Positions 8,004 to 15,561 of a stretch of DNA of 19,512 nt are shown here, one piece after another. Positions within the stretch are counted from its first letter, which is position 1. Every line of letters starts with the position of its first letter. Position numbers and translations under genes: made by a program. This DNA comes from Deltaproteobacteria bacterium. GTDB lineage: Bacteria; Desulfobacterota; Deferrimicrobia; Deferrimicrobiales; Deferrimicrobiaceae. The DNA is taken from NCBI GenBank assembly GCA_025357175.1, contig JANXPS010000172.1, positions 1 to 19,512 on the forward strand, read 5' to 3'. The notes beneath the pieces are model-generated. The model searched no databases. It saw nothing but the letters and a program-made list of their open reading frames with translations, and was not told the DNA's origin.

Positions 8004-8701
8004 CGGGCGTTCTCCTTGATCCAGGAAACCATCGACTCGAACAGCAGCCTGCCGTCGGCGCTGCCCATCTCAGGTTCGGTGCAGCGTTCGGGGTGCGGCA
8101 TCATGCCGACCACGTTGCCCTTCTCGCTGCAGATGCCCGCGATGCTCGAGACGGAGCCGTTGGGATTCGCTTCGGACGTGACGTTGCCCGCCACGTCGCA
8201 ATAGCGGAACACGACCTGCCCGTTCCCCTCGATCCGCTTCACCGTCTCGGCATCGGCAAAATAGTTGCCCTGGTAATGGGCGACCGGAATTCGAAGTCTG
8301 GTGCCTTCGGGGATGGTGCGCGTGAAGGGCGTGCGAGACGTTTCGGTGCGCAGCGTGACATAGTCGCAGATGAATTTCAGCGACTCGTTGACGATCATCG
8401 CACCCGGAAGCAGACCCGCCTCGAGGAGGATCTGGAAGCCGTTGCAGATGCCGATGACGGGACCGCCCCCGTCGGCGAAGCGGCGCACGGCGCCCATGAC
8501 GGGCGACAGCTTGGCAAGAGCACCCGTGCGGAGGTAATCGCCGTAGGTGAACCCGCCGGGGATGACGACGCCGTCGAAGCCTTCGAGCGAATCTTCCTTG
8601 TGCCATACGAACTGCGCGTCGACGGACACGACGTGCTTGAGGGCATGATAGGCGTCGTGGTCGCAGTTCGATCCCGGAAAGACGAGCACCGCGATCTTCA
8701 T
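8000..8701 (-). CDS. purQ: FGAM synthase glutaminase subunit PurQ
   Basis: Class I glutamine amidotransferase that supplies ammonia to PurL. With the ATG at 8699-8701 the product is 233 residues and starts MKIAVLVFPGSNCD, the family's typical N-terminus. The frame is open further upstream, but that segment overlaps purS and is not PurQ-like. The catalytic triad is visible as Cys86 in GICNGFQIL and His203/Glu205 in MMPHPERC. The gene lies 8 bp after the purS stop and overlaps purL by 4 bp (ATGA), so the order purS-purQ-purL matches the stoichiometric complex. A PurQ product in the window without purM, purN or purH nearby means those steps are encoded elsewhere. Confidence 0.97.
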   Translation of the reverse strand: MKIAVLVFPGSNCDHDAYHALKHVVSVDAQFVWHKEDSLEGFDGVVIPGGFTYGDYLRTGALAKLSPVMGAVRRFADGGGPVIGICNGFQILLEAGLLPGAMIVNESLKFICDYVTLRTETSRTPFTRTIPEGTRLRIPVAHYQGNYFADAETVKRIEGNGQVVFRYCDVAGNVTSEANPNGSVSSIAGICSEKGNVVGMMPHPERCTEPEMGSADGRLLFESMVSWIKENAR

Positions 8702-8709
8702 CTCGGCGG

Positions 8710-8952
8710 TCACCCTTCGATCTCGAAGCTGAAGTCTTCGATGACGGTGTTGGCGAGCAGCCGGCGGCACGCCTCTTCGAGCAGCTTCTCGGCCTCGGGC
8801 CGCGCCATCTCGGCGAGCGTGACTTCCATGAACTTGCCGACGCGGACCTCGTCGACCCCTTCCATGCCCAGGTGCGAGAGCGACCGCTGGATCGCCTTGC
8901 CCTGCGGATCGAGAACTCCCTTGCGGAGCGTGACGTAGATGCGCGCCTTCAC
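8710..8952 (-). CDS. purS: FGAM synthase subunit PurS
   Basis: Small structural subunit that bridges PurL and PurQ and helps transfer ammonia. The product is 80 residues with a GTG start at 8950-8952: VKARIYVTLRKGVLDPQGKA, then GVDEVRVGKFMEV, both characteristic of PurS. The start is supported by GGGAGG about 7 nt upstream and by the GTGA overlap (4 bp) with the purB stop. The frame is open for another 55 codons upstream, but that part lies inside purB and is not PurS-like. The presence of PurS confirms the split-type FGAM synthase. Confidence 0.95.
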   Translation of the reverse strand: MKARIYVTLRKGVLDPQGKAIQRSLSHLGMEGVDEVRVGKFMEVTLAEMARPEAEKLLEEACRRLLANTVIEDFSFEIEG

Positions 8953-10259
8953 GCCTTGCCTCCCTTGCCGCCGAAAACGCGGTCGAAAATATAGTCGATG
9001 TTTTTCAGGTAGTAGCCGATATCGAACAGCCCCTCGAACTCTTCCTTGGTCAGGAGATCGCGGACGGACTTCTCTTTCCATAGGAGCGACTGGAGCGGTT
9101 TTCCGCTCCGCCAGCACGCCATCGCCGGCTTCTGCACGGTCTCGTAGGCGCGCTCGCGGGAAAGTCCCTTGGCGGCCAGCGCCAGCATGACCCGCTGCGA
9201 GTAAAGCAGGCCGTGGGTGCGGTCGAGATTTTCGAGCATGCGCTCGGGATAGACGATGAGCTTTTCGATCAGCCCCCGAAAGCGGCAGAGAGCGAAATGG
9301 AGCACGGTCGTCGCATCGGGTGCGATCACCCGCTCGGCAGAGGAGTGGCTGATGTCGCGTTCGTGCCAGAGCGCCACGTTTTCCATCGCCGTCACGGAAT
9401 AGCCGCGAAGGAGCCGCGCTAGCCCCGAGATGTTTTCGGAGAGTACCGGATTCCGCTTGTGCGGCATCGCAGACGACCCTTTTTGGCCTTCGGAGAAATA
9501 CTCTTCGGCCTCAAGGACTTCGGTGCGTTGCAGGTGGCGGATCTCGACCGCGAACTTGTCGAGGGAGGAACCGACGATGGCGATCGTCGCGAAGACCTCG
9601 GCGTGGCGGTCGCGCTGGACGATCTGCGTCGACACGGGGGCGGGCTTGAGCCCCAGCTTCCGGCAGACGAATTCCTCGACAAACGGGTCGATGTTGGCGA
9701 AGGTCCCCACGGCGCCGGAGAGCTTCCCGACGGAAATGGTCTCGCGGGCGCTCTTCAGCCGCTTGATGTTGCGCCGCATCTCGTCGGCCCATAAGGCGAG
9801 CTTGAGGCCGAAGGTGACCGGCTCGGCGTGAATGCCGTGGCTGCGGCCGATCATCACGGTATCCTTGTGCTCGATGGCGCGGCTGCGGAGGACCTCGAAC
9901 ACCTTTTCGGATTCCTTGATGAGCAGCGTCAGCGCCTGGCGCATCTGTACGGCGAACGATGTGTCGAGCACGTCGGAGCTGGTCATGCCCATGTGGAGGA
10001 AGCGGGAGTCGTCGCCGATATATTCGGCCACCGAGGTGAGGAACGCGATCACGTCGTGCTTGACCCTGAGCTCGATCTCGTCGATGCGGGCGACGTCGAA
10101 CTTCGCTTTTTTCCGGACCCGCGCGAGCGCGTCGGCGGGAATCCATCCCTTGCCGACCATGGCCTCCATCGCGAGGATCTCGATGTCGAGCCATATTTTG
10201 AAGCGGTTCTCGGCTTCCCAGATCCGCGTCATTTCGGGTTTTGAGTATCGTTCGATCAC
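8949..10259 (-). CDS. purB: Adenylosuccinate lyase
   Basis: Acts twice in purine synthesis: SAICAR to AICAR plus fumarate, and adenylosuccinate to AMP plus fumarate. The 436-residue product belongs to the fumarase/aspartase superfamily. MTSSDVLDTS is at 92-101, His68 and His141 (RSHGIHAEP) are likely catalytic or binding residues, and the flexible signature loop KGSSAMPHKRNP is at 260-271. The start is GTG at 10257-10259 with AGGAG about 9-10 nt upstream; the resulting N-terminus, IERYSKPEMTRIWEAENRF, is typical of the B. subtilis-type enzyme. It follows dut by 15 bp and overlaps purS by 4 bp. It is the first purine gene of the array, placed before the FGAM synthase genes. Confidence 0.97.
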   Translation of the reverse strand: MIERYSKPEMTRIWEAENRFKIWLDIEILAMEAMVGKGWIPADALARVRKKAKFDVARIDEIELRVKHDVIAFLTSVAEYIGDDSRFLHMGMTSSDVLDTSFAVQMRQALTLLIKESEKVFEVLRSRAIEHKDTVMIGRSHGIHAEPVTFGLKLALWADEMRRNIKRLKSARETISVGKLSGAVGTFANIDPFVEEFVCRKLGLKPAPVSTQIVQRDRHAEVFATIAIVGSSLDKFAVEIRHLQRTEVLEAEEYFSEGQKGSSAMPHKRNPVLSENISGLARLLRGYSVTAMENVALWHERDISHSSAERVIAPDATTVLHFALCRFRGLIEKLIVYPERMLENLDRTHGLLYSQRVMLALAAKGLSRERAYETVQKPAMACWRSGKPLQSLLWKEKSVRDLLTKEEFEGLFDIGYYLKNIDYIFDRVFGGKGGKA

Positions 10260-10274
10260 AGTCGGAGTCTCCTT

Positions 10275-10727
10275 TTATCTGCCCGTGGAGCCGAAGCCGC
10301 CGTGCCCCCGGTCGGTGTCGTCAAGCGAGTCGGTCACCCGGAAAGACGCCTCGAGCACCGGCGAAAACACGATCTGGGCGATCCGGTCCCCGCGGCGGAC
10401 GACGAACGGCGTGTCGCCGAGGTTTGCGAGAATGACCTTGATCTCTCCGCGGTAGTCGCTGTCGATGGTGCCGGGGCTGTTGAGGCACGTGACGCCGTGG
10501 TTGATGGCCAGGCCGCTGCGCGGACGGACCTGCCCCTCGGCCCCGTGCGGAATCGACACGGCGATGCCGGTTGGAACGGCGTGCCGCCCCATCGGGGGGA
10601 TCGCCAGCTCTCCGTCGACGTCGGCGCAAAGGTCGAAGCCCGAGGCACCGGCGGTCTGCCGCGCCGGAAGAAGCGACTCTCCGCCCGGCCGGACGCACCG
10701 GAGGCCGATTTCGATGGGTTCGGTCAC
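10275..10727 (-). CDS. dut: dUTP diphosphatase (trimeric dUTPase)
   Basis: Hydrolyses dUTP to dUMP and pyrophosphate, keeping uracil out of DNA and supplying dUMP for thymidylate. The 150-residue product contains all five trimeric dUTPase motifs: SGFDLCAD (29-36), RPRSGLA (68-74), GTIDSDYRGEI (86-96, with catalytic D89 and uracil-stacking Y92), RGDRIAQIVF (112-121) and the C-terminal P-loop-like RGHGGFGSTG (140-149). The start is GTG at 10725-10727 behind a GAGAG purine stretch. The gap to the upstream peptidase gene is 11 bp and to purB 15 bp. The M16 peptidase-dut pair after pnp is a known arrangement in deltaproteobacteria. Confidence 0.96.
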   Translation of the reverse strand: MTEPIEIGLRCVRPGGESLLPARQTAGASGFDLCADVDGELAIPPMGRHAVPTGIAVSIPHGAEGQVRPRSGLAINHGVTCLNSPGTIDSDYRGEIKVILANLGDTPFVVRRGDRIAQIVFSPVLEASFRVTDSLDDTDRGHGGFGSTGR

Positions 10728-10738
10728 GCGTCTCTCTT

Positions 10739-11986
10739 TCAGAAGGCCAGCGGAGGGCCGGCCGGAATGTCTCCGACGGCGGCCATTGAAAAACGGTCGT
10801 GGGCCAGCATCGTGGCGGCCAGGGCGGCCACGTGATCGACGGTCACCGCGTCGATCTTTTCGATCACCTCCTCGGGCGATTCCTGCCTGCCGAGGAATAG
10901 TTCGTTGAGCGCCAGCCGCGTCATCCGGTTCTCGCCGTTTTCGAGCCCCATGAGCATGTTGCCGCGAATCAGCTCGCGCGCAAGCGCGACGTCGCGTTCT
11001 TCGATCTTTCCGGCACGCAGCCAGGAAAGCACGTCGGCGATCACGCCGAGGACCTCGTGGCCTTTTTCGGCCGTGGTGCCCGCGTAAATTTTAAGGATGC
11101 CGGAATCGGAGTAGCAGGAAATGGAGGAATAGACCGCGTAGGCCAGCCCCCGCTTTTCGCGAATCTCCTGGAACAGGAGACTGCTCATACTGCCGCCCAG
11201 CAGGGTGTTGAGCACGTAGGCAGCGTATCGTTCCTCGCTTCGAAGCGAAACCGACGGGGCGCCGACGCACAAGTGGAGCTGACCGAGCGGGCGTTCCTTG
11301 AGGTGGGTTCCGGGAATTGCCGGAACGGGCTCGACCTTGGGGTTTCCCCCGGACAGCGAAAGCGGGGACAGCCGCCTGGACCAGTCTTCGACCACCGATG
11401 CATGCGGAATCTTTCCGGCGACGGAAACGACGATGCCCTGCCTGCGGTACCGGTCGTGGAAGTAGGCATCGACGCGCTCCCGGTCGAACGACTCGACGGT
11501 TCCGGTCGTCCCCTGGACGGGGAAGCCCAGCGGATGCCCCCCCCAGTAGCGCTCCTGGAAATAGTCGTCGAGAAGGTCCTCGGGCGTATCGTCGACCATC
11601 AGGATTTCCTGAAGGACGACGCCTTTTTCACGCTCGAGTTCCTCGGGGTCGAAAACCGGATCGAGATAGATGTCGGAGAGCAGGTCGGTGACGAGGGAAA
11701 AATCGCGTTCGAGCGCACGGCCGTAGAAGCAGGTGTATTCGCGCTCGGTGCAAGCGTTGAGGGACCCGCCGACAGACTCGATTTCCCGAGTGATGTCGAG
11801 GGCCCCCCTACGCGTAGTGCCTTTGAAGAGCATGTGCTCGATGAAATGCGAAATGCCGTTGTCGGCGGGCGCCTCGTGACGGGAGCCTACCGGAGCCCAC
11901 AACCCGACCGCGACCGAGTGCATCCACGGGACCTGTTCAGTGACGACAGTGACGCCGTTGTCTAGGACGGTTTTTTCAACCCCCAT
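10739..11986 (-). CDS. M16 family zinc peptidase (processing-peptidase-like)
   Basis: The 415-residue product is a single-chain M16B-type peptidase. The inverted zinc motif is HFIEH (H47, E50, H51), with Glu127 (KGVVLQEI) as the third ligand at the expected distance. The C-terminal half has GGSMSSLLFQEIREKRGLAYAV (265-285), containing the conserved Arg-Tyr substrate-binding element. Both halves of the family are present, and the catalytic site is intact, so it should be active. The lack of a signal peptide suggests a cytoplasmic location. Start: the ATG at 11984-11986 is preceded by AGGGGA about 6 nt upstream. It follows pnp by 45 bp and precedes dut by 11 bp. Homologues downstream of pnp occur in Gram-positive and deltaproteobacterial genomes; the physiological substrate is unknown. 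Confidence 0.93.
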   Translation of the reverse strand: MGVEKTVLDNGVTVVTEQVPWMHSVAVGLWAPVGSRHEAPADNGISHFIEHMLFKGTTRRGALDITREIESVGGSLNACTEREYTCFYGRALERDFSLVTDLLSDIYLDPVFDPEELEREKGVVLQEILMVDDTPEDLLDDYFQERYWGGHPLGFPVQGTTGTVESFDRERVDAYFHDRYRRQGIVVSVAGKIPHASVVEDWSRRLSPLSLSGGNPKVEPVPAIPGTHLKERPLGQLHLCVGAPSVSLRSEERYAAYVLNTLLGGSMSSLLFQEIREKRGLAYAVYSSISCYSDSGILKIYAGTTAEKGHEVLGVIADVLSWLRAGKIEERDVALARELIRGNMLMGLENGENRMTRLALNELFLGRQESPEEVIEKIDAVTVDHVAALAATMLAHDRFSMAAVGDIPAGPPLAF

Positions 11987-12031
11987 GGACGGTCCCCTGC
12001 TGCGTCTGTCGGAACCCGGTTCTGGCGCCCT

Positions 12032-14224
12032 TTATCGCCTGCCGCCGCCACCGCGACCGCCACGGTCACGGCCGCCGCGATCACGATCGCCGCCGCTGCG
12101 TTCGGTGCGCTCGGGTAGGCTGTTGGGATCGGCTTCCTTGAACTGGCCCTCGGTCTCGAACTCCTTGTGGGTGAGGCGGATCTTGCCGTCCCGGTCGACT
12201 TCGAGGACGCGGACGGTGACCATGTCGCCTTCCTTGAAGCACTCGGAGGTGTTGACGCGCAGCTTGGAGATCTGGGAGACGTGAAGCAGTCCGTCTGTGC
12301 CCGGGAACAGTTCGACGAAGGCGCCGAAATCCATGATCTTGCGGACCTTGCCTTCGTAGACCTTGCCGATTTCGGGCTCCTGGACGATGCCTTCGATGAT
12401 CGAGATGGCCGCTTTGGCGGAAGCGCCGTCGGTCGCCGCGATCTTGACGGTGCCGTCGTCGTCGATGTCGATCTTGACGCCGGTCTGCTCCTGGATGCCG
12501 CGGATGACCTTGCCTCCGGGGCCGATGATCTCGCGGATCTTGTCGGTCTTGATGGTCATCACGTAGATGCGGGGGGCGAACTGCGACAGCTCGCCGCGGG
12601 CGGTCGTGAGCGCCTCGTTCATCTTCGAAAGAATGTAGAGGCGGCCGTCGCGCGCCTGCTTGAGCGCGGAAAGCATGATCTCGCGGCTGACGCCGCCGAT
12701 CTTGATGTCCATCTGGATGGCAGTGACGCCGTTTTCGGTGCCGGCGACCTTGAAGTCCATGTCGCCGAGGTGGTCTTCGTCACCCAGGATGTCGGAAAGG
12801 ACCGCGACGTTGTCGCCGTCCTTGATGAGCCCCATCGCGATGCCGGAAACGGCGCTTCTCGTCGGGACGCCGGCGTCCATCAGCGCGAGCGAGGCGCTGC
12901 AGACCGAGCCCATCGAGGAGGAGCCGTTGGACTCGAGCGTTTCGGCCACAAGCCGGATGGTGTAGGGGAACTCTTCGGCGCCGGGCAGGATCTTGGCGAC
13001 CGCGCGTTCGGCAAGGGCGCCGTGGCCGACTTCCCGGCGGCCGGGACCGCGAAGCATGCGGCATTCGCCGACGCTGAACGGCGGGAAATTGTAATGGAGC
13101 ATGAAGGACTTCTTGAAATCGCCCAGCAGCGAATCGATCCGCTGCTCATCCTGGGACGTGCCGAGCGTGGCGGTTGCAAGCACCTGCGTCTCGCCGCGGG
13201 TGAAGACCGCGGAGCCGTGGGTGCGCGGAAGCACGCCGACTTCGCACGAAATGGGACGGACGTCGGCGAAGCCGCGGCCGTCGATGCGGCGCTTTTCGGC
13301 GTGGATCTTGCCGCGGACGATTTCCTTTTCGATGCTCTTGAGCGCACCGGAGATGAGGTTGCCTTTGGCAGCGCGCTCGTCTTCGGGGAAGGAAGCCCTG
13401 ACAGCCTCGCCCGCCTCGTCGATCTTGCGGCGGCGATCCTGCTTGGCGGTGGTCGCATATGCTTCGCGAAGCAGCCCTTCGGCGATCGACCGGACGCGGG
13501 CGGTCTCGTCGTCGGAAAGTGCCGCCTTGGAGAAGGCGAGCTTTTCCTTGCCGATCTCTTTCTGCATCGTTTCCTGCAGGTCGAGAACGGGCTGGAGCGC
13601 CTTGTGGGCGAACAGGATTGCGTCGAGAACCTCTTCTTCGGACGCCTCGGACGCCTCGCCTTCGACCATGAGGATGGCGTCCCGGCTGCCAGCGACGAAG
13701 ATGTTGAGGTCGCACTTCGGAATGTCCTGGTGGACCGGGTTGAGCACGAGCTGGCCGTCGATGCGACCCACGCGGGCGCCGGCGATCGGACCGCTGAAGG
13801 GAATGTACGAGATGCAAAGGGCGGCGGAGGCGCCGATCATCGCGAGCACGCCGGTGTCGTTCTCTTTATCGGCGGAAAGAACCGTCGCGGTGACCTGGAT
13901 CTCGTTGTAATAGCCCTTCGGGAACAGCGGACGGATGGGCCGGTCGATCATCCGGGAGGTGAGCACCTCGGTCTCGGACAACCGCCCTTCGCGCTTGAAG
14001 AAGCCGCCCGGGATCTTTCCGACGGCGAACGTCTTCTCGACGTAGTCGACCACGAGGGGCAGGAAGTCGATGCCCGCCCGCGGCGTTTCGGTGCCGCATG
14101 CGGTGACGAGAACGACGCAGTCGCCGTACCTGACGACGACTGAACCGCCGGCCTGCTTGGCCAGGTAACCGGATTCGATGGTGAGCTTGCGTCCCGCTAT
14201 TTCCGCTTCGTACACGTGTGCCAC
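12032..14224 (-). CDS. pnp: Polyribonucleotide nucleotidyltransferase (PNPase)
   Basis: Phosphorolytic 3'-5' exoribonuclease of the degradosome, releasing nucleoside diphosphates. With GTG at 14222-14224 the product is 730 residues. Two RNase PH domains are present (the first with RPIRPLFPKGYYNE, the second with LGDEDHLGDMDFKVAGT, which carries the catalytic aspartates), then KH (IIGPGGKVIRGIQEQTG) and S1 (GKVYEGKVRKIMDFGAFVELFPG) RNA-binding domains. The last 25 or so residues are an Arg/Gly/Asp-rich tail (RSGGDRDRGGRDRGGRGGGG). Start choice: AGGAAGGGA (14242-14234) lies 9 nt before this GTG, whereas another GTG 27 nt upstream (14251) precedes the ribosome site. A small GC hairpin (14245-14261) lies just upstream of that site in the 83-bp gap after rpsO. 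Confidence 0.96.
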   Translation of the reverse strand: MAHVYEAEIAGRKLTIESGYLAKQAGGSVVVRYGDCVVLVTACGTETPRAGIDFLPLVVDYVEKTFAVGKIPGGFFKREGRLSETEVLTSRMIDRPIRPLFPKGYYNEIQVTATVLSADKENDTGVLAMIGASAALCISYIPFSGPIAGARVGRIDGQLVLNPVHQDIPKCDLNIFVAGSRDAILMVEGEASEASEEEVLDAILFAHKALQPVLDLQETMQKEIGKEKLAFSKAALSDDETARVRSIAEGLLREAYATTAKQDRRRKIDEAGEAVRASFPEDERAAKGNLISGALKSIEKEIVRGKIHAEKRRIDGRGFADVRPISCEVGVLPRTHGSAVFTRGETQVLATATLGTSQDEQRIDSLLGDFKKSFMLHYNFPPFSVGECRMLRGPGRREVGHGALAERAVAKILPGAEEFPYTIRLVAETLESNGSSSMGSVCSASLALMDAGVPTRSAVSGIAMGLIKDGDNVAVLSDILGDEDHLGDMDFKVAGTENGVTAIQMDIKIGGVSREIMLSALKQARDGRLYILSKMNEALTTARGELSQFAPRIYVMTIKTDKIREIIGPGGKVIRGIQEQTGVKIDIDDDGTVKIAATDGASAKAAISIIEGIVQEPEIGKVYEGKVRKIMDFGAFVELFPGTDGLLHVSQISKLRVNTSECFKEGDMVTVRVLEVDRDGKIRLTHKEFETEGQFKEADPNSLPERTERSGGDRDRGGRDRGGRGGGGRR

Positions 14225-14307
14225 GTAATGTATTCCCTTCCTGGGCGGCACTCGCAGCCGCGCAATGGAGATTTAAATGTAGGAGATGCGTTCCACCAAA
14301 ACTATGG

Positions 14308-14577
14308 CTATTTGCGCAGGCCGTGCGACTCGAGGACTGCCTTGTAGCGCAGCGACTCCGTCCGCTTGAGGTATGTCAGCAGGCGCCGGCGCTGACCGAC
14401 GAGCTTCAGCAGGCCGCGGCGGGTGTTGAAGTCCTTGTTATGGGTCTTGAGATGGCCCGTGATCATGTTGATCCGCTCGGTCAGCAGCGCGATCTGGACT
14501 TCCGGCGAACCGGTGTCCGACTCATGAATCCGGTACTGCCCGATGAGTTCCTTCTTCTTTTCAGTCAACAAGCCCAT
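14308..14577 (-). CDS. rpsO: 30S ribosomal protein S15
   Basis: Primary 16S rRNA-binding protein of the small-subunit platform, also involved in subunit bridging. The product is 89 residues, the canonical length, with the family sequence throughout (HESDTGSPEVQIALLTERI, HLKTHNKDFNTRRGLL, VGQRRRLLTYLK) and the usual GLRK end. The ATG at 14575-14577 has a purine-rich AGAGGAGAAAGG upstream. It terminates in TAG (14308-14310), a genuine end for S15. A strong promoter candidate precedes it (separate entry), and pnp follows after 83 bp, the conserved rpsO-pnp pair. S15 represses its own translation in several bacteria, but no matching leader structure was identified here. Confidence 0.98.
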   Translation of the reverse strand: MGLLTEKKKELIGQYRIHESDTGSPEVQIALLTERINMITGHLKTHNKDFNTRRGLLKLVGQRRRLLTYLKRTESLRYKAVLESHGLRK

Positions 14578-14635
14578 GTTCTTTCGCCTTTCTCCTCTCG
14601 AATGTTCGCTTTTACGATGGTTTACGGAACGTCCA

Positions 14636-14664
14636 TTTATATCACAACCCGTGTGCGGTGTAAA
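14636..14664 (-). promoter_or_regulatory. Internal promoter for rpsO-pnp
   Basis: On the minus strand TTTACA (14664-14659) is separated by 17 bp from TATAAA (14641-14636), 5 of 6 matches for each hexamer at the optimal spacing. The -35 begins directly after the truB stop codon (14667-14665). The predicted start near 14629 gives a leader of about 50 nt before the rpsO ATG at 14577. This would let rpsO-pnp and the genes behind it be transcribed independently of infB-truB, as in E. coli where rpsO and pnp have their own promoters. Prediction from sequence only. Confidence 0.55.
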
Positions 14665-15561
14665 TCATATGCCCCGGACGATCGACCAGGCACCCGACGG
14701 GTCTAGGGAGACCAGCGCCACGGGATCGCCGTCCTCGCGGGCGAGCAGCACGAGTTCGCCCGGCGCGGGTTCGAACCCGATCAGCCACGGCCCGGGGGTC
14801 CGCCCCTGCCGGACCGCCTCGACCGCGGGTTGCGGGATCACGCGGCACGGAACGTGGGCAAGCGCCCGCGGCACGGGGATCATCACCCCGGAGGCCCCGT
14901 CGAGCCTGACCGCCGCCTCGAGTTGTTCGAGCGTCACGGCGTCCGATATCGAGAATGGACCGCAGCGGGTCCGGCGCAGCGTGGCGACCGCCATGGGAAT
15001 TCCGAATCGGTTCCCTAAATCGCGAGAGAGCGAACGGACATAAAAACCTTTCGAGCATGCGACCCGCATCCGGAATCCCTCGGGAGACCAGGACAGCATC
15101 CCGGCTTCGGTGACGGTCACCTCGCGCGCCGCGAGTTCGACCGCCTCCCCTTTCCGGGCAAGCGTGTATGAACGCGTCCCGTCCACCTTGATCGCGGAAT
15201 AGGCGGGAGGCGTCTGCATCCAGGTGCCGACCAGGCCGGACACCGCGCCGCGGACCTCGTCTTCGGACGCCGATGCTCCCGCGGCTTCCTCGAGCGTCTT
15301 GCCCGTCACATCGCCCGTGTCGGTCGAAATCCCGAAGCGGAACGATACGTCGTACTCCTTGTCCTGGACGGTGAGGTAGCCGGCGATCTTGGTGGCGCGG
15401 CCGGCGCAGATGGGCAGGACGCCGGTCGCCATCGGGTCGAGCGTGCCCGCGTGGCCGCACTTCTTTTCGTGGAGGATGCGCCCCGCGAGCTGCACCGCCC
15501 GGAAGGAGGTGATGCCGTCGGGCTTGTCGAGAACGATGACGCCGCCGGTCGCGCTGATCAA
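14665..15561 (-). CDS. truB: tRNA pseudouridine(55) synthase
   Basis: Converts U55 in the T-loop of tRNAs to pseudouridine. The catalytic region is GHAGTLDPMATGVLP with Asp42 as nucleophile (numbering from the TTG start), preceded by GVIVLDKPDGITSF, and followed by DKEYDVSFRFGISTDTGDVTG and SKGFYVRSLSRDLG, all family hallmarks. The C-terminal part (about 235-298) is consistent with a PUA-like RNA-binding domain. The product is about 298 residues, a normal length. The start is inferred as TTG at 15559-15561, overlapping the nrnA stop as TTGA; the family N-terminus begins only a few residues later, and no ATG or GTG is available there. The frame stays open far upstream, but that is the antisense-like shadow inside nrnA and is excluded. 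Confidence 0.94.
   Translation of the reverse strand: MISATGGVIVLDKPDGITSFRAVQLAGRILHEKKCGHAGTLDPMATGVLPICAGRATKIAGYLTVQDKEYDVSFRFGISTDTGDVTGKTLEEAAGASASEDEVRGAVSGLVGTWMQTPPAYSAIKVDGTRSYTLARKGEAVELAAREVTVTEAGMLSWSPEGFRMRVACSKGFYVRSLSRDLGNRFGIPMAVATLRRTRCGPFSISDAVTLEQLEAAVRLDGASGVMIPVPRALAHVPCRVIPQPAVEAVRQGRTPGPWLIGFEPAPGELVLLAREDGDPVALVSLDPSGAWSIVRGI

Noticed and set aside
5763..8204. Long plus-strand open frame of about 800 codons opposite purL
   Set aside because: It is antisense to an intact, highly conserved purL and purQ. High-GC codon bias removes stops on the opposite strand, and the translation shows no family features, no Shine-Dalgarno and Arg/Asp/His/Gly-rich shadow composition.
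12167..14143. Plus-strand open frame of about 650 codons opposite pnp
   Set aside because: Same GC-driven antisense artefact; pnp is complete and conserved on the other strand.
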